NCBI GenBank assembly: GCA_034359265.1
Contig: CP136891.1
Location: forward strand, 50,708,001 to 50,772,000
Length of the DNA: 64,000 bases
DNA from: Canna indica
Lineage: Eukaryota > Streptophyta > Magnoliopsida > Zingiberales > Cannaceae
Direction of reading: 5' to 3'
Shown: piece after piece, positions 22,283-32,211 of the stretch
Layout: the number at the start of each line of letters is the position of its first letter
Numbering within the stretch: position 1 is the stretch's first letter
Notes under the pieces: generated by a model
Seen by the model: the letters and a program-made list of their open reading frames with translations, nothing else
Told to the model about the DNA's origin: nothing
Databases searched by the model: none
Program-made: the position numbers and the translations under genes

Positions 22283-23237
22283 TCATGACTGCCGAGAGGC
22301 ATAAGCTATCACCCTACCAATGTGCATCAGCACACAACCCAAGCCGACTCGGGAAGCATCATAATAAACAACAAAACCTCCTGAGCCCGAGGGTACTGCT
22401 AAAACTGGGGCCGATGTCAAGCGGTCATTGAGCTTCAAAAAACTCTCCTCGCACTTACTGTCCCATTCAAACTTGACCTTCTTCTGAGTCAGATAGGTTA
22501 ATGGCGCTGTAATTTTGGAGAAATACTCCACAAACTTCCTGTAATAACCTGCCAACCCTAGAAAACTACGAATCTCTGAGACATTAGTCATCCTCTTCCA
22601 ATTCTAAACTGCTTTTATCTTTGCAGGGTCCACTTTTATTCCTTCCTTGGACACCACATGGCCAAAAAACCCCACACTCTCCAGCCAGAACTCGCACTTG
22701 GAGAATTTGGCATACAATTTGTGCTCCCTGAGAGTTTCCAAAACTACCCACAAGTGCTCAGCATACTCCTTCCTACTCCTAGAATAAATCAAGATGTCAT
22801 CAATAAACACAATTACAAATTTATCCATGTATTCCTTGAACACTCGGTTCATCAGATCCATAAATGTTGCAGGTGAATTAGTCAGCCCGAAAGACATCAC
22901 CAGGAACTCAAAATGCCCATACCTCGACCTGAAAGTAGTCTTAGGGACATCATTACCCCGGATCCTCAACTGATGATACCCTGACCACGGGTCAACCTTA
23001 GAAAACCACTGAGTTCCCTGAAGCTGATCAAATAAGTCATCAATCCTAGGCAGCGGGTACCAATTCTTCATTGTCACCTTGTTAAGCTGCCGATAATCAA
23101 TACACATCCGCATGGACCTATCCATCTTCTTCACAAAGAGCACTGGAGCACCCCAAGACAAAATACTTGGGCAAATGAAACCCAAGTCAAGCAGCTCCTA
23201 CAACTGAGAGTTCAACTCCCTCAACTCAGCTGGTGCC
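22283..23237 (-). pseudogene. Gy1 reverse transcriptase and start of RNase H
   Basis: From 23185 downward: [38 protein letters not shown] (usually KIDLRSGYHQ), [17 protein letters not shown], and the catalytic FIDDILIYS at about 22781-22807, intact. After a break at about 22600 the thumb and early RNase H follow (FLGLAGYYRKF, then YYDASRVGLGCVLM). The upstream part of RT is separated by the solo LTR at 23238. Confidence 0.9.
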
Positions 23238-24630
23238 TTTTGTAGGAAATCCGACACTAGAAGGGGGGGGGGGGTTGAATAGTGTCTGTCCCCCTTTTAG
23301 ATTTACTCAATTTTTCTTTTTACTCAATTTAACTTTAATCAAATGCAAATGTATCTTAACAATAGATGTGATCAAATATCAAGAACAATAATGAGCAAAT
23401 ATCGAAAGCAATGCACACAAGATGAATTATAATGGTTCGGCCAACTGCCTACTCCACTACCTTGGCTCCTCACCAAGGATTTCTAATCACTACTTTATAG
23501 ACCTTGTGGTTCCCTTTGAATACAATTGAGGACACTATTCTCACCTTTTTGAGAACCCCTCAAACCTATTCACCTAGGCAAAACACAACTCTACAAAGTT
23601 TCCCCTAAGTGTTTCTCTAGCACACCTAGCAGCTATTACAGATTGAAATCGAATCTAAAATAAAACTTCAAATACAATGGAAAAGAGCTTTAAGAATAGA
23701 GAGAAGAACCACAGCTCTTTTCCCAAGTCTTCACGCCTTCAACTTGCCAGAAGATACACTCGAGTTGCAGCAGAGTTGAGGGAAGCAGGCGCTTGCTTGA
23801 AGAGGATTTTGACTGAAGGTTAGGGCGCAGGAAATCGATCACTTTGAAGGCTTTTAATCTCTTCTTGAATGCTCAATAAATTTGCTAAGAAGTGTTTAAG
23901 AAGGTAGGTGAGGGGTATTTATAACCCCTCAGCTAAACGGCGACTCAACGGGTAGACAAATAGTCGTTACAGCCGTTCAGTCGATCGTCGGTCGATCGAC
24001 CGATCGACCGCTACCCTTTCTGTGTGTTTTTAGCACTGTCCGGTCGATCGAAGAAGTCGCAGCTTTATCCATCCCAAATTTGGTCGACTGAATCGGTCGA
24101 CCGATGCAGGGTAGCCAAGCGCGCGATCTGCAATCTTCAATATAGTCGACCGATGGGTCGACCGATGCGCCTTCTGCCTGTTTTTGGCTTCGGTCGATCG
24201 ATCGATCGGTCGATCGATGTAGCCTTTCGCCAATGCTTCACCAACTTCGATCGACCGAATGGGCAATTGCCAACATTCTGCCTTGTTCGGTCGATCGATC
24301 GGTCGATCAAACTCAGGCTGAGGCTGATTTTTACATGCCTTTTTTATGGGTTTAGTTACCAATTTTCAACTTGGATAACTTTACAAATTGGCTTGGGATA
24401 AGATCATCCTAATGGTATATTACATGATTTCTACTTGATCTAAACCCGAGCCTTTCTTTGATGCTTTCTTCTTTCATTTCTTCAACGGTCTTTTCTTTCG
24501 TTTCGATTGAACGAACTTTGCATGCTTATCGCAACCTCAACCTGAACTCAAAACTTCACCCATAGATTAAATACTTGTTTGTTATCATCAAAATAAAGAT
24601 TGAGGCTTAAGAGAAGCCCTTAAGCCAATA
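23238..24630 (-). repeat. Solo LTR of a Copia-type (TR-GAG-related) element
   Basis: It is flanked by GTGCC (23233-23237) and GTGAC (24631-24635), a 5-bp duplication with one mismatch, and the Gy1 pol reading resumes on both sides. It is about 1393 bases. On the minus strand it begins TATTGGCTTAAGG and ends CTAGTGTCGGATTTCC..., like a diverged TR-GAG LTR. It holds the densest palindrome block in the window (23965-24310) just upstream of a TATA box (23916-23923, minus). There is no internal region, so it arose by LTR-LTR recombination. Confidence 0.85.
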
Positions 24631-24635
24631 GTGAC

Positions 24636-25645
24636 ATCCGATACGATGGAATGGAGATTGGCTTCACCCTTGGCTGCAAATCAATACAGAATTCTATCTC
24701 TCTTTCTGGGGGCAACCCTGACAAGTCCTCCGGGGAACACATCAGAGAACCCGCATACCATGGGCGTCCCCTCGATATCTATGGCCTCACCTCCACCTCC
24801 TTCTGCCACTGATACATATATAGGCCAAGAAGGACTGACATCCACCCAGAAGTAGGACAATCCCCTTCCCTCACCCTGGAAGGTAAACTAGGGCAATTCG
24901 GGCTTACTGAAGGTCATAGTCTTAGCCCTGCAATCCATTGAGGCGAAATGGTCCGCCAACCAGTCCATGCCCAAAATTACATCAAGCACCAACATCGGTA
25001 GGAGTGTCAATATGGCTATCAACACATGCCCACAAATGACAATCTCGCAGCCCCGAAAGACTATCTCTGCCATCACAAAAACACCCATAGGCGTAGACAC
25101 CACAAGGGGCATATCAAGCACAGAAGGTATCCCTACCAACTTAGCAACAAACAAAGCATACAGAAAAGAGTGCGTAGCACCCAAATCAAATAAGACATAT
25201 GCAATAGCGGAACCAACAGTAAGGTTACCTGACACTATTGCCCTGGACGCCTCATCGCCCTCTTGGTTCATAGCGAACACTCGAGCAACGGGCCTCTCTG
25301 AACCACCAGCTCGCCGGCCTCCTCCCTGAGTCTGACCCCTCTGAGCTACGAAACCCACTTACATTGGTGCTTTTCCTCTAGTCTGATCAGGCTGCTAACT
25401 GCCCCTGCTAGGACAATTCTTTTTGTAGTGCCTAGTCTGCCCACAGTTGAAACACACCTCTGCACATCCACATCAAGCTCCCCAGTACTTCTGGTGACAT
25501 CGGTTACACTGTTGCGGCCTAGGCCTCGGCTGCGAACCTCTTGATGACGCCCCTGGTCTGGGACACTTGGGACCATTATGGCCCCCGCCCTGCTATGGAT
25601 CCACTATCCTGAAAGTCCCCTCTGAATGAGCTGGCCGACCCCCCG
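24636..25645 (-). pseudogene. Gy1 gag end, zinc knuckle and aspartic protease
   Basis: A frame near 25480-25430 encodes CFNCGQTRHYKKNC (CX2CX4HX4C) but is out of frame with its neighbours. From 25358 the protease (RVP-like) frame reads YVLFDLGATHSFL, then LDVILGMDWLADH. The active-site Asp-Ser/Thr-Gly is Asp-Leu-Gly (about 25179-25187). The linker to RT follows down to 24636. Confidence 0.85.
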
Positions 25646-26480
25646 AAGGCTAGGGCCGAAACTTTTTCTTTTGGGGACCATCTTGCCCGTCTGTCGGTAC
25701 CAGTGCCTCCTTTCGGAGCGCCTCATCAACTACCCGAGCAAAGGAAGTGTCCTCTGAGTGATGGATCAGTTTGGCGATTTGCCACCTCAACCTCTCAACA
25801 AACCTCTTAACCCTGGCGGTCTCTGTGGCTATCAAGGTGGGATGGTACTTCGAGAGTCGAGTGAACTCCATCTCGTAATATGCCACCGACATACTGCTCA
25901 TTTGACGCAGTAGCTCGAACTCTTTTGCTCGTTTATCTCGGACACTCATCAACAGGTACTTCTCCACCATAGCAGCTCTAAACTCCTCCCACATAAGGGG
26001 TGGTGCATCTGTTGCTCTGCGGTCCCTCCAGGTGTGGAGCCAATCCTTGGCTGGTCCTCTCAGCTGCAACCCGATCAGTCGAGCGGTCGTCTCAGAAGAA
26101 CATCCAAGCTCCTTGTATTGCTCATAGCAATCTCCCAGGAAACTGGTGACCTCCACCCACTGATCTGTCCCTGTATACTCCGGTGGCCTGAATGCAACAA
26201 AATATGCATAGGAAGGTGCTCTGGGGGCTCTGACCACCGGTGCCACTGGCTGGACCACCTGTGGTACTGCGGGTACTACCAGTACTAGTGGTGGCTGCTG
26301 CCTCAGCTCCTGCTCTATGCAGAGTGCCTCTGTCAGCTCAGCCACTCGGGCCTGCAACTGCACAACCATGGGATCCTATCCCACCTCCTCCCGGGCCTGC
26401 GGTGGTCTCCCACGACCCCGACCCCGGCCTTGGCCTCAGCCTCAGCACTCAGTATAGTTGTTGTTATTACCGCTCCTCGT
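25646..26480 (-). pseudogene. Gy1 gag (Retrotrans_gag capsid)
   Basis: The frame from 26369 to 25650 (239 codons) holds the Gypsy capsid: FRPPEYTGTDQWVEVTSFLG, LQLRGPAKDWLHTWRD, KYLLMSVRDKRAKEFELLRQ, MEFTRLSKYHPTL. The true start is upstream, in the Gly/Arg-rich leader near 26400-26490 (GRGRGR-like on the minus strand), which is interrupted by a stop. A near-identical region occurs in Gy2 at 34880-35650. Confidence 0.85.
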
Positions 26481-26697
26481 AGCATCAAAGGCCTCCATCA
26501 ATCTGGAATCACCAGAAAAATATATATCAAAATTAGGCAATTGAATTCACCCTAAGTCATTAAATAACTTGACCACAAGTCGTGCTGAGGTGCAAACTTA
26601 GCCCATTGATCTCATAGTATACTCCTATCGTATACTGACACGTTAGCAATGCCCTATACGGTGACAACTCTAGGTCGTAGTTAGACCAAACCACATG

Positions 26698-26711
26698 CGC
26701 TGGTACCATAT
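26698..26711 (-). other. Decayed primer binding site of Gy1
   Basis: GCGCTGGTACCATAT lies where GCTCTGATACCAA is expected next to the LTR end. Several bases are changed. The Gy2 site at 34569-34581 is intact. Confidence 0.7.
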
Positions 26712-27398
26712 TGTCACGCCCCAACTCAGGGTCACGTGACCGTCTATGGTATACGTGCCTATACCCCACAGCCTAAACCATGCACATGCAAACTCAACAG
26801 TAAAACAATAGCGAAAATAAATAGCAAATTCCATTTCAATGTAAAACAAAACCAAACCAGAGTTGATTACAAGTAGTTTAACAAAAACGTAAAGTGCGGA
26901 AATAACAAATTAAGTTCAACATTTTAAAAGTCCAGATACAATAAAGTCTGAATATAATAACATAAATGCCCTTAGGGGCTACAACTCCAAATCAAACCAA
27001 CAAAAGTGCATGACCACTAACAAAAGACTCGACTACGACCCCAACAAGGACTACTATGAGATCATGTGGCTCCTCTGCCCTCCAGCTGCGCCAAGTGCTC
27101 CAACCCACCTCACCGGTTAGGCTCTGCAAATAGAAATCAAACGACAACGTGTGAGTTCAAAGAACTCAGTGAGCGGTTCTACGAACCCGCATAAATAAAC
27201 AACACGGAGATAAGCAAGAATAACATCTATCTCTACATGAGGTAAAGTCACGAAGGTGTGACTAGCTAACAGGCCAACTGGCCACACATGCCTCAAGGCA
27301 TCCAACCCTCCAAAAGTGGAGTACATCAGGCCGAAGCCTATCATGCCCGAATGCAACAACACATACTAGGATAATCGAGAAGGCCCTCTGAACTTATC
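26712..27398 (-). repeat. Gy1 5' LTR, inner part
   Basis: TGTCACGCCCCAACTCAGGG adjoins the gag/primer side. It runs about 687 bases to GAACTTATC, where another LTR of the same family begins. The corresponding continuation in that LTR (near 28380) reads GAACTTATCCTGCAGG, so the break is a clean insertion point on this side. Confidence 0.8.
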
Positions 27399-30009
27399 TG
27401 TCACGCCCCAACTCAGGGTCCCGTGACCGGCCAGGGTATACGTGCCTATACCCCGAAGCCTAACCCATGCACATGCCAAAACAAATAGTGTAGCGGAAAG
27501 AAAAAACAAGTTTTATTTTAAAGGAAAAGTGAATCAATAAGAAGTTTAGATTAATAACTCAGAAGTAAAGAAAATGCGGAAATACGATTAGGTTCAACAG
27601 TTCAAAAGTTCAGTCAAATAAAACCTGAAATAATAACATAAATGCCCTCAGGCTACAACGCCAAAATAAGCTAATACAAGTGCATGACACTACCAAAAGA
27701 AAAACTCGACTACGACCCTAACTAGGACTGCTATGAGATCCAACGGGTCCTCTGCCTTCCAGCGATTCCAAGTGCATCCAACCCACCTCACGAATCAGGC
27801 TCTGCAAAATAGAAATCAAACGACTACGGGTGAGTTCAAAGAACTCAACGAGCGGCTTTATCCGCCCTCACAAATAAACATAGAGATAACATAAATAAAT
27901 TCTATCTCTAAAAAGGCCACATCGCAAAAATGTGACTAGCTACTAGGCCCGAAGGCCATCCATGCCCACGACATCTATCTCATCAAAGAGGTGCATTAGG
28001 CCGAAGCCCTACCATGCCCAAAGGCAACATCACCATCACAGAGGTGCATTGGGCCGCAGCCCTACCATGCCCAAAGGCAACATCACCATCAATGAGGTGC
28101 ATCAGATCGAATCCCTACCATATCTAAAGGCAACATCACCGTCAAGAGGTGCATCGAGTCGAATCCCTACCATTCCCAAATGCAACATCACCATCAAGAG
28201 GTGCATCAAGTCGAATCCCTACCATGCCCAAAGGCAATATCACCATCAAGAGGTGCATCGGGTCGAATCCCTACCATGCCTAAAGGTAACATCACTATCA
28301 AGAGGTGCATCAGGTCGAATCCCTACCATGCCTAAAGGTAACCACGCACATATCAGGATAATCGGGAAAGACCCTCCGAACTTATCCTGCAGGTTGGGAA
28401 TTGACATCCAACCATATGGGCGTAGCCCGTAACCCGGCTCCTAAATGAGTCACTCCGCCATTCCCAAGGATATGGCGCATCAAGACCTAAGTCAACATTC
28501 TCCTACGGTGTCCTAAGGATGTCCTCACTATGAAGCGTCTCAACACTTCAAACCCGACCCTTACCCCTTAGACCCGCAACGTTATGAACCCATGTGGTTT
28601 TATTTCATGCATACATTGTAAGTTAGTTCATAACAGATTATGCTCACCCTTAGACCCAACTTTAATTATAGAATTAAAATCTGGATCATCTCAATTAGGG
28701 TTTTGTTTTAGAGTTTTATTTTAGGGTTTTGTTCTGCCCATAAGTGCTGTGTATACCCCGAATCTCTATTCAAAGTGTGTCCTATATTTCCAAACTATAT
28801 TTTCTGATCAAAACGATAGGTTACACGACTATAATCGGAGATCTAATCACATAATAACAAAGAAATAAAAAATCAGCCCAGATTCAATAAACAACACATA
28901 AATTTCAGAAAGCTGAAATTTCCAACACAACATGAAATAAATTCCTAATTTTATAGAATTAAATTCCTAAATTTCTAACATCATAGATTCATATCATCAA
29001 GCCAATCATGCATACAATCTCATAATTTTTATTCAATAAAAACTAGCATATATATCAATAATCCCTAAACCAAGAATCAAGGAAATTAAATTAATTCTTT
29101 AGCATCAAGAACCTCTAGAACTCCAAGATGAGGTTTGCACCCAAGATTCACAAGATTTAATTATAAAATCATAGATCTTCCCTTAAACATAAATTCCATG
29201 ATATGAGATCAAAATTTAAGATCTAAGCATGACATAGAAACCCAGAAAATCTCATGAACACAAAAGGACATTATCAAAATCAAGAATCCTCAAGGCGGCT
29301 TCAAGAAAATTCGAAGAAAACTCGAATAGGAGGGATAAAACCACTCACATGAAAAGGGAAAAAGATCCAAGAAGGATTTCCAATCAACGGCCTACGGTTC
29401 CGGCTCCAAACCCCGGTGGCTCGACCAAAGGAAGGAGAAGATGAGGCGGCGGTTCACTCCAAGCCGCCGGCTTGGAGAGAGAGAGAGAGAGACAGAAAGA
29501 GGGCGGCTTGACTACAGGTGGCGGCGGCTCCAAGGGAAGAAGAGGAGGGGCGGCTGGCGGCTTGGGCTATCGGCTGGCTCCTCCTCTCACAATTGTGTGG
29601 CTCCAAAAATTGGAGCCACAACCTAGGGGAGGGGGTTTTATAGTTCCTCATCAACCCTAACCCTTCTAACTTAAGCCCAACCCGCATCCACTTAAGCGAA
29701 GACCAACCTGCTAATCCGACAAACTTAATTAAATTAATTTAGGCTTGATTAAACACATAATTAAATCATAAGCATCTAATTAAATGCACCCGCATAGGCA
29801 TAATTCATAATTATCCAAACACCACAATAATTAAAAATAATTCCAATCACTCAAACCTAGTTTCATAAATTCATAAATTTATATTCTACTTACACGAGCT
29901 CGCAAGCTCGCTCCAGACCATGAGTCGACTTGGCTCGACCACGAACTAGTCTGCTAGGCTGGCAAACACACGCAACAAAAAAAAAAAATTAAATATCTAG
30001 GATATTACA
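27399..30009 (-). repeat. Second Gypsy LTR (LTR-B) nested in the Gy1 LTR
   Basis: TGTCACGCCCCAACTCAGGG (27399) to TAGGATATTACA (30009), 2611 bases. It is the longest LTR of this family in the window and is diverged from the Gy1 LTRs. It contains a 52-bp minisatellite (27988-28340) and a (GA)n tract near 29478. It is followed at 30010 by the 3' internal end of its own element, so it is a 3' LTR and not a solo LTR. Confidence 0.85.
27988..28340. repeat. Minisatellite, 7 copies of about 52 bp
   Basis: GAGGTGCATYRGGYCGAA, then CCCTACCATGCC, then AAAGGCAACATCACC, recurs near 27988, 28039, 28094, 28146, 28198, 28250 and 28302 with a few differences per copy. It is inside LTR-B. The first LTR part at 26712-27398 shows only about one related unit. 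A 156-codon open frame across it is a by-product of the repeat. Confidence 0.95.
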
Positions 30010-30255
30010 ATCCTCCCTCATTAAAGAAAATTCATCCTCGAATTTTAGAAAAGAATAAGAACTCACCGAATCATCAAATAATGAAGAATAATGCTCCCTC
30101 ATATCCTGCGCACCTGATTCTGACACTGCCAAGACTGCTCCTCCATCCAAGCATAAGGCCAACTCCTGAGCCAACGGCCTCCTCCTGATCGCCAAATGTG
30201 CTAAGTTGCCCATAGATTTCCTGCTCAACGCATCTGCCAGCACGTTAGCCTTCAT
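30010..30255 (-). pseudogene. Remnant internal region of the LTR-B element
   Basis: The region next to the LTR matches the 3' untranslated end of Gy1 (TTAAAGAAAATTC, then the SLFDDSV-like end). It then jumps directly to the RNase H end ([37 protein letters not shown]). Integrase and the rest of pol are deleted. Confidence 0.85.
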
Positions 30256-31993
30256 GATTTAATCTAAAAATCACAGATTAAATACGGGGCACTTTTGAAC
30301 ATATAGGAACTCGATTTCATAAGCAATTCAAGACACGGATCTCAAGAACACTGAAAATCTTCACTTAAGCATTTCACCGAATACCTTGAGGGCACCCTTG
30401 ATTCACCCTTGGTCGAGCACCCCTAGGGTAAACCTAGGGCTGCCGAGCCACAAAGGGAGAGTCTTGGCCCTCCTCTCATGATTTGGCACAAGAAAACGAC
30501 AATCAAAACCCACGAATCATCGAGAAAACACAAGAATCAAGAACACGCCCAAATCAGCTCAAAATCAAGAAAGAACCCGGAAATGAGAGGTAAAACCACT
30601 CACCTAAATTGGAAGGATGATGAGAGGCGAAATCCCGGACAACGCCCCTCAAAATCGACTTCAAAAGATGGCAGCTCGACTCAAGAAGGGGGTGGAGAGG
30701 CGGCGGCGGCTCCTCCTAAAGCCGCCGGCTTGAAGAGAGTGGAAGAGAGGGAAAAAGAGGGACTGGCTCGACGGCTCCTCTTGGCTCGGCTCCTAAGGGA
30801 AGGAAGGAGGAGAGGATGAAAAGAAGCTTGGCTCGGTGGCTAAGGTGTCGTTTGGTCAGCGAAAATTATTTACTGATTTGGTTTCAGTGAAACTAAAAAC
30901 TTGGTTTTGGTTTCTAGTTTTCAGTTTTCTGAAAAAGCGTTTGGTTAATGAAAACAACATCCGTTTTAGTTAGTTGTAACTAGTGAATATTTATTTAGTC
31001 ATGAAAAATAATATTAATTTTCTTTGAACATTTTTAGTCGTAATTAAATATTTAGTTAGTTTACAAAATTAAATATTTGCTAATATCGTTATAAAATATT
31101 TATATGATTTAATTAATTAAGTTATTGGTAATTTAAGATTTTTTTATTCAATTAGATATAAAAATTAATTAATAGTTGTTATAATTTTTTTTAAAAAATA
31201 AGTCCAATGGTCTAAGATTAGTTTTGATTAAATTATAAATAGATCAACTTTAAGAAAATTGAGTTATTTAAAATTTGGGTTTGAGTTAGATATAATTGGT
31301 TTAATTAATTTGTAAATTTAAGATAATAGTTTGAGTTGAAAATGATGATTTTTTTTTAAAATTAGATATAGTTTGATTTATTTTTAAATTAATTAATTTT
31401 AGAAAAATATATATTTATAATTACAAAGTTGCCACTGCATTTTGATAACGAAATCGACAGTCTCGAAACCACAGAAAATAACATTCTGGTGTTTTCATTT
31501 TTATTAAGAAAACTTGTTTCATTTTCATTCTGGTTTTGATTCAGTTTCATGAAAACACTGAACCAAACACATATTCGTGAGCAGTTTTGGTTTGAGTGAA
31601 ACCGAAACCATGAAAATACATTTTGTTTTGCTAACCAAATAGGCCCTAAAGGACTCGGCTCGGCGGCGGGAAGAGAGAGGAGGGGGGGGGGGGTTGGCGG
31701 CTCCTCCTCTTTCCTCAAAAGCTTGTGTGGCTCCAATAGGGAGCCACAAGCCAAGGGGAGGGGTTTTTATACTCCCTCCTCAACCCTAACTCCTCTAATC
31801 CTTTATTCAACCCGCATCCGGCTCAAACCGAACCGGAACCCGCATACTTAAATTAACTTACTTAATCATATTCTCCACATAATCAACCAATACAGGCACA
31901 TAATTAAACAATCATGCAACATAACATAAAAATTAAATAAATCTATTTATGCAAGCAAAATTCACATAATTCATATCCTACTTACCCGAGCTC
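30256..31993 (-). repeat. Gy1 5' LTR, outer part (interrupted by a MITE)
   Basis: It matches the Gy1 3' LTR from about 19364 onward with only scattered differences (GATTTAATCTAAAAATCACAG, then the GGCGGCGGCTCCTCCT tract). After the MITE it continues to ACTTACCCGAGCTC, about 130 bases short of the LTR end, where T4 gag sequence begins. Confidence 0.85.
30844..31646. mobile_element. Tourist-like (PIF/Harbinger) non-autonomous element
   Basis: TSD TAA at 30841-30843 and 31647-31649. The empty site is preserved at about 19965-19975 (GGTGGCTAAAGGACTCGG). The ends are GGTGTCGTTTGGTCAGC and, reversed, GGGCCTATTTGGTTAGC, imperfect terminal inverted repeats that extend inward (GGTTTCAGTGAAAC against GGTTTCGGTTTCACT). 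It is AT-rich, 803 bases, with no coding sequence. Trinucleotide TWA duplication and GGGCCTNTTTGG ends are typical of Tourist elements. Confidence 0.9.
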
Positions 31994-32211
31994 ATGGATG
32001 CTAATGATGAGGTACATTCTTCTCCTTCTAGTGTTGCTAATGATAATGATAATGCTAGCTCTACTAGTTCTCTCGACATATCATATAATGAGTTAGTAGA
32101 TGAATACAAGAAAATGTATCCCTTACTTGTTAAAAAGGACAATGAAAATAAAAGATTGAAGAAAGATAATATAAGGCTTAACTCTCATGAGGATGAATTA
32201 AAATTAGAAAA
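31994..32211 (+). pseudogene. TR-GAG copy T4 gag, piece 2 of 3 (start of coiled coil)
   Basis: MDANDEVHSSPSS (like MNANDEVHSSSSS in T3), then YNELVDEYKKMYPLLVKKDNENKRLKK and the start of the coiled coil. The frame is open and runs into the Gy2 LTR at 32212. It is joined in frame, apart from the 5-bp duplication, to the piece at 41896. Confidence 0.9.
32207..32211 (+). repeat. Gy2 target site duplication, left copy
   Basis: GAAAA, repeated exactly at 41896-41900. Confidence 0.95.

Larger units (their letters stand above)
18826..31993 (-). mobile_element. Gy1: nested Gypsy (Del/Tekay-type chromovirus)
   Basis: Minus-strand LTR retrotransposon: 3' LTR 18826-20427, pol and gag 20428-26370, primer site near 26700, 5' LTR in two parts (26712-27398 and 30256-31993). 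The left flank is CTACT (18821-18825). The right LTR end is truncated at GAGCTC, about 130 bases short, so no TSD remains, and part of the host gag was lost with it. Nested in it are a Copia-type solo LTR, a second Gypsy LTR copy (27399-30255) and a MITE. The 5' LTR parts are joined by inference: 30256-31993 matches 19364-20310 very closely apart from the MITE. Confidence 0.8.

Noticed and set aside
27962..28432. 156-codon open frame over the 52-bp minisatellite
   Set aside because: It lies inside an LTR, has no start context or family, and its regularity is that of the DNA repeat.
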